From positions 1-24,365 of the forward strand of contig CALREG010000008.1 of the NCBI GenBank assembly GCA_943355135.1: DNA of 24,365 nt, read 5' to 3'. Below are positions 22,795-24,365 of the stretch, piece by piece. The translations under genes were made by a program, and so were the position numbers. Below the pieces are notes generated by a model. It saw nothing but the letters and a program-made list of their open reading frames with translations. It was not told the origin of the DNA and ran no database searches. Origin of the DNA: Candidatus Nomurabacteria bacterium (GTDB lineage Bacteria > Patescibacteriota > Minisyncoccia > Phycocordibacterales > SBAW01). Every line of letters begins with the position of its first letter. Positions within the stretch are counted from its first letter, which is position 1.

Positions 22795-23901
22795 TTAACA
22801 ATTGACTCCTCCTAAATATTTTTCAACCATACGTTTGGCACATTCGTCGTTACCATTCAGTGTGCCCCAGCGTGTCTGTATTTCGGTGCAAAGCCTTTTT
22901 TGCGCGGCACGCACCGCCTCGGTTTGTGCAAGAATATCGGCAAGCGGCTGCCCGCGGTACACGATGCCAATACCGAGCTCCTCGATTGCTTTATTGTTAA
23001 AGTAAATCTCAGGGTCGTCTGTTGGGTCATACTCTGGCACAACAATGGGTGTGCCGGAAAACATCGACAACCAGACCGAGCCCCAGCCGCTGCGTGCAAA
23101 CTGCAACTTGACCGCTGAGTTAGGTATGACATGCGGCAGAGCCTTCTGCGCACCCTCAACCGCCTTGACCTCGTTAGAGTAGAGTTTGAGGCCAAGTTCT
23201 TTGGCCTGCCGGTACAGTCGCTCAAGCCCCTCGATGCCAGTAATGGTCACGTAGACGCCATCGTCCATCGGCTCGGTGTGCACCTTGGGCAGATTAGTAA
23301 TAGGTGGCACCAGCACAGCGCTATACCTACTCTTATAACCCGGCATCCAGGAAAAGGTTCCTGGATATGCTACGACACTAAAGTCTTGCCCACCCTCTAT
23401 TTTGTCGGCCAACGTGATACCCTTCCGCAAAAGTTCAGGATCAATGTCCACTTCTTCGCGTCCAGCGGCGAGTGCCCCCTCCAATATCTCAGCAATATAG
23501 CCAAAAGTGGTCGAGTAACTGGGCGCCACACCGTAAGTGACGCGTGGGCTACGGTTGATCTCGAGCACAATGTCTCTGTCTTTAAGATACTCATGAGCTT
23601 TACGCGACACCTCCTCAGCATTCTCTATCCAGTGTTTAAGTGCCTCCTCATATTTTTTTTCGCCCGTGTAAAATATTGATTTTAAGAGCGCACCGAGCGT
23701 CTCATCGAGCTCTAGATCGGGGTGCTCGCCAAACTCCTCGCGCATCACCTGCCGTTGTCGCTCGCCATAGACCAGCGGTACAAGGATCTTCATGCGTGGT
23801 TTACCGCGACGCTCGAGTTCGTCGTTAAATGCCAGGGCCAGCTCGGTAGTGCGCAGGTAGGGGCCCGTCCCATACGCAAAGTTGGTGACAATATATTGCA
23901 T
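22795..23901 (-). CDS. GT-B/GT28-like protein in the nonulosonic acid operon
   Basis: This 368-residue soluble protein opens with YIVTNFAYGTGPYLRTTELA, like the N-terminus of GT-B enzymes. Its C-terminal half has an ARSGWGSVWLSMFSGTPIVVPEYDPTDDPEIYFNN segment that parallels the GT28/MurG donor-site region (G-x-GT...E...G-x-P), though the usual His is not seen. A GT-B fold is also used by UDP-GlcNAc 2-epimerases (NeuC), but the typical NeuC motifs are absent. I infer a glycosyltransferase, perhaps transferring the nonulosonic acid. It starts in the stop codon of the dehydrogenase gene (TAATG) and ends 14 bases before neuB. Confidence 0.6.
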   Translation of the reverse strand: MQYIVTNFAYGTGPYLRTTELALAFNDELERRGKPRMKILVPLVYGERQRQVMREEFGEHPDLELDETLGALLKSIFYTGEKKYEEALKHWIENAEEVSRKAHEYLKDRDIVLEINRSPRVTYGVAPSYSTTFGYIAEILEGALAAGREEVDIDPELLRKGITLADKIEGGQDFSVVAYPGTFSWMPGYKSRYSAVLVPPITNLPKVHTEPMDDGVYVTITGIEGLERLYRQAKELGLKLYSNEVKAVEGAQKALPHVIPNSAVKLQFARSGWGSVWLSMFSGTPIVVPEYDPTDDPEIYFNNKAIEELGIGIVYRGQPLADILAQTEAVRAAQKRLCTEIQTRWGTLNGNDECAKRMVEKYLGGVNC

Positions 23902-24365
23902 TAGAGACGTTTATGGGAGACGTGGGGCACTTTTGCAACTTCTTGAGGGCTATGGAGCGCCCAAGTGTCGTAAAAGAGCGCACCCTTCTTTGCGGTGCGC
24001 AACAGACGCACAATATCAAGTTTGCCGTGCGTGTCGTGGTTATTCATAATAATAATTGCATCCGCTCCACTAAAACCCTTTTCAATACTAGAGGGTTTTA
24101 CTTTGTATTGTTTAAGCTCTTTACCAGACACAACAGCGTCAAAGCTGTGTATGTTTTTAAAGCCCGCCGCCTGCAGCCGTTTAAGCAGGACAAGTGTCGT
24201 CGACCCACGCAAGTCGGATGTTGCTGGTCTGCCCTTAAAGGCAAACCCCAGTATAAATATCTTCGCGTCTTTGCCGCGGAAATCTAGATGCTCAATAATA
24301 TGTCTACCGACCTCATCGAGAATACGCACATTAACCTGGCGCGCATGATGAAACAGCGCGGGCTC
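23901..24365 (-). CDS. Nucleotide-sugar dehydrogenase, C-terminal part (5' end outside window)
   Basis: The frame is open to the right edge, so only the last 154 residues are visible. ARQVNVRILDEVGRHII is the end of the central dimerisation helix, and ILGFAFKGRPATSDLRGST with FDAVV and ADAIIIMNNHDT is the C-terminal UDP-binding domain of UDP-glucose/UDP-ManNAc dehydrogenases. The family oxidises C6 of a UDP-hexose to the uronic acid with two NAD+. Which sugar is used cannot be decided without the N-terminal domains. It shares the operon with the GT-B-like gene and neuB. Confidence 0.88.
   Translation of the reverse strand, partial: EPALFHHARQVNVRILDEVGRHIIEHLDFRGKDAKIFILGFAFKGRPATSDLRGSTTLVLLKRLQAAGFKNIHSFDAVVSGKELKQYKVKPSSIEKGFSGADAIIIMNNHDTHGKLDIVRLLRTAKKGALFYDTWALHSPQEVAKVPHVSHKRL

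Noticed and set aside
23345..23366. 9-bp perfect hairpin inside the GT-B-like gene (ATCCAGGAA/TTCCTGGAT)
   Set aside because: No related copy elsewhere in the window and no sign of extra residues; no T-run follows.

Overview
The window looks like a chromosomal segment of a Candidate Phyla Radiation bacterium (Patescibacteria, most likely a Parcubacteria/Kaiserbacteria-type lineage). The basis is the combination of short core proteins (Obg without a C-terminal extension, 822-residue SecA), a PaaX/Cas2-fold protein of the type common in Parcubacteria, a giant fibre-like surface protein full of tail-fibre motifs, GatB, and a dense polysaccharide locus. TGA is used as an ordinary stop, so the Gracilibacteria-type recoding is not in use. 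The assignment rests on family resemblance only; no rRNA or tRNA gene is visible.

Layout. (1) 1-3783, minus: a very long gene running off the left edge encodes a surface fibre, preceded by a 265-residue single-pass membrane protein. Both start with the same excisionase-like helix-turn-helix domain. (2) 3873-7187, minus: ccdA, a 67-residue membrane protein, obgE and gatB form a housekeeping operon. gatB carries a short in-frame palindrome whose arms recur just downstream of the gene, where they overlap its terminator and the next promoter. (3) 7258-8233: a PaaX/Cas2-fold regulator bracketed by inverted copies of a 37-base palindromic repeat, then a small XRE-type regulator. (4) 8295-10763: secA, followed by a region with a bidirectional terminator and a possible 13-residue Lys/Arg-rich peptide. 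(5) 11074-17629, minus: a surface-glycan operon in transcription order GT2 glycosyltransferase, SAM methyltransferase, PMT/ArnT-like glycosyltransferase, GtrA, O-antigen-ligase-like/TPR protein, murB. (6) 17660-19662, plus: GtrA and an FAD oxidoreductase, divergent from operon 5 across a 30-base symmetric promoter. (7) 19711-24365, minus: a nonulosonic (sialic-type) acid operon: nucleotide-sugar dehydrogenase (cut by the right edge), GT-B-like protein, NeuB-like synthase, two tandem NeuA-like cytidylyltransferases and a DEDDh exonuclease.

How it fits together: regions 5-7 plausibly build lipid-linked sugars (GT2, GtrA), modify them (methyltransferase, oxidoreductase, dehydrogenase), activate a nonulosonic acid (NeuB, NeuA) and attach or polymerise glycan outside the membrane (PMT-like and WaaL-like proteins), next to peptidoglycan precursor synthesis (MurB). 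The fibre protein and its partner are candidate surface structures for such glycans or for host contact. Features most worth a second look are the gatB palindrome element, the repeat-bracketed PaaX/Cas2-like gene, the paired HTH-membrane proteins, and -10-like motifs lying 6-10 bases before several start codons, which suggests leaderless mRNAs.
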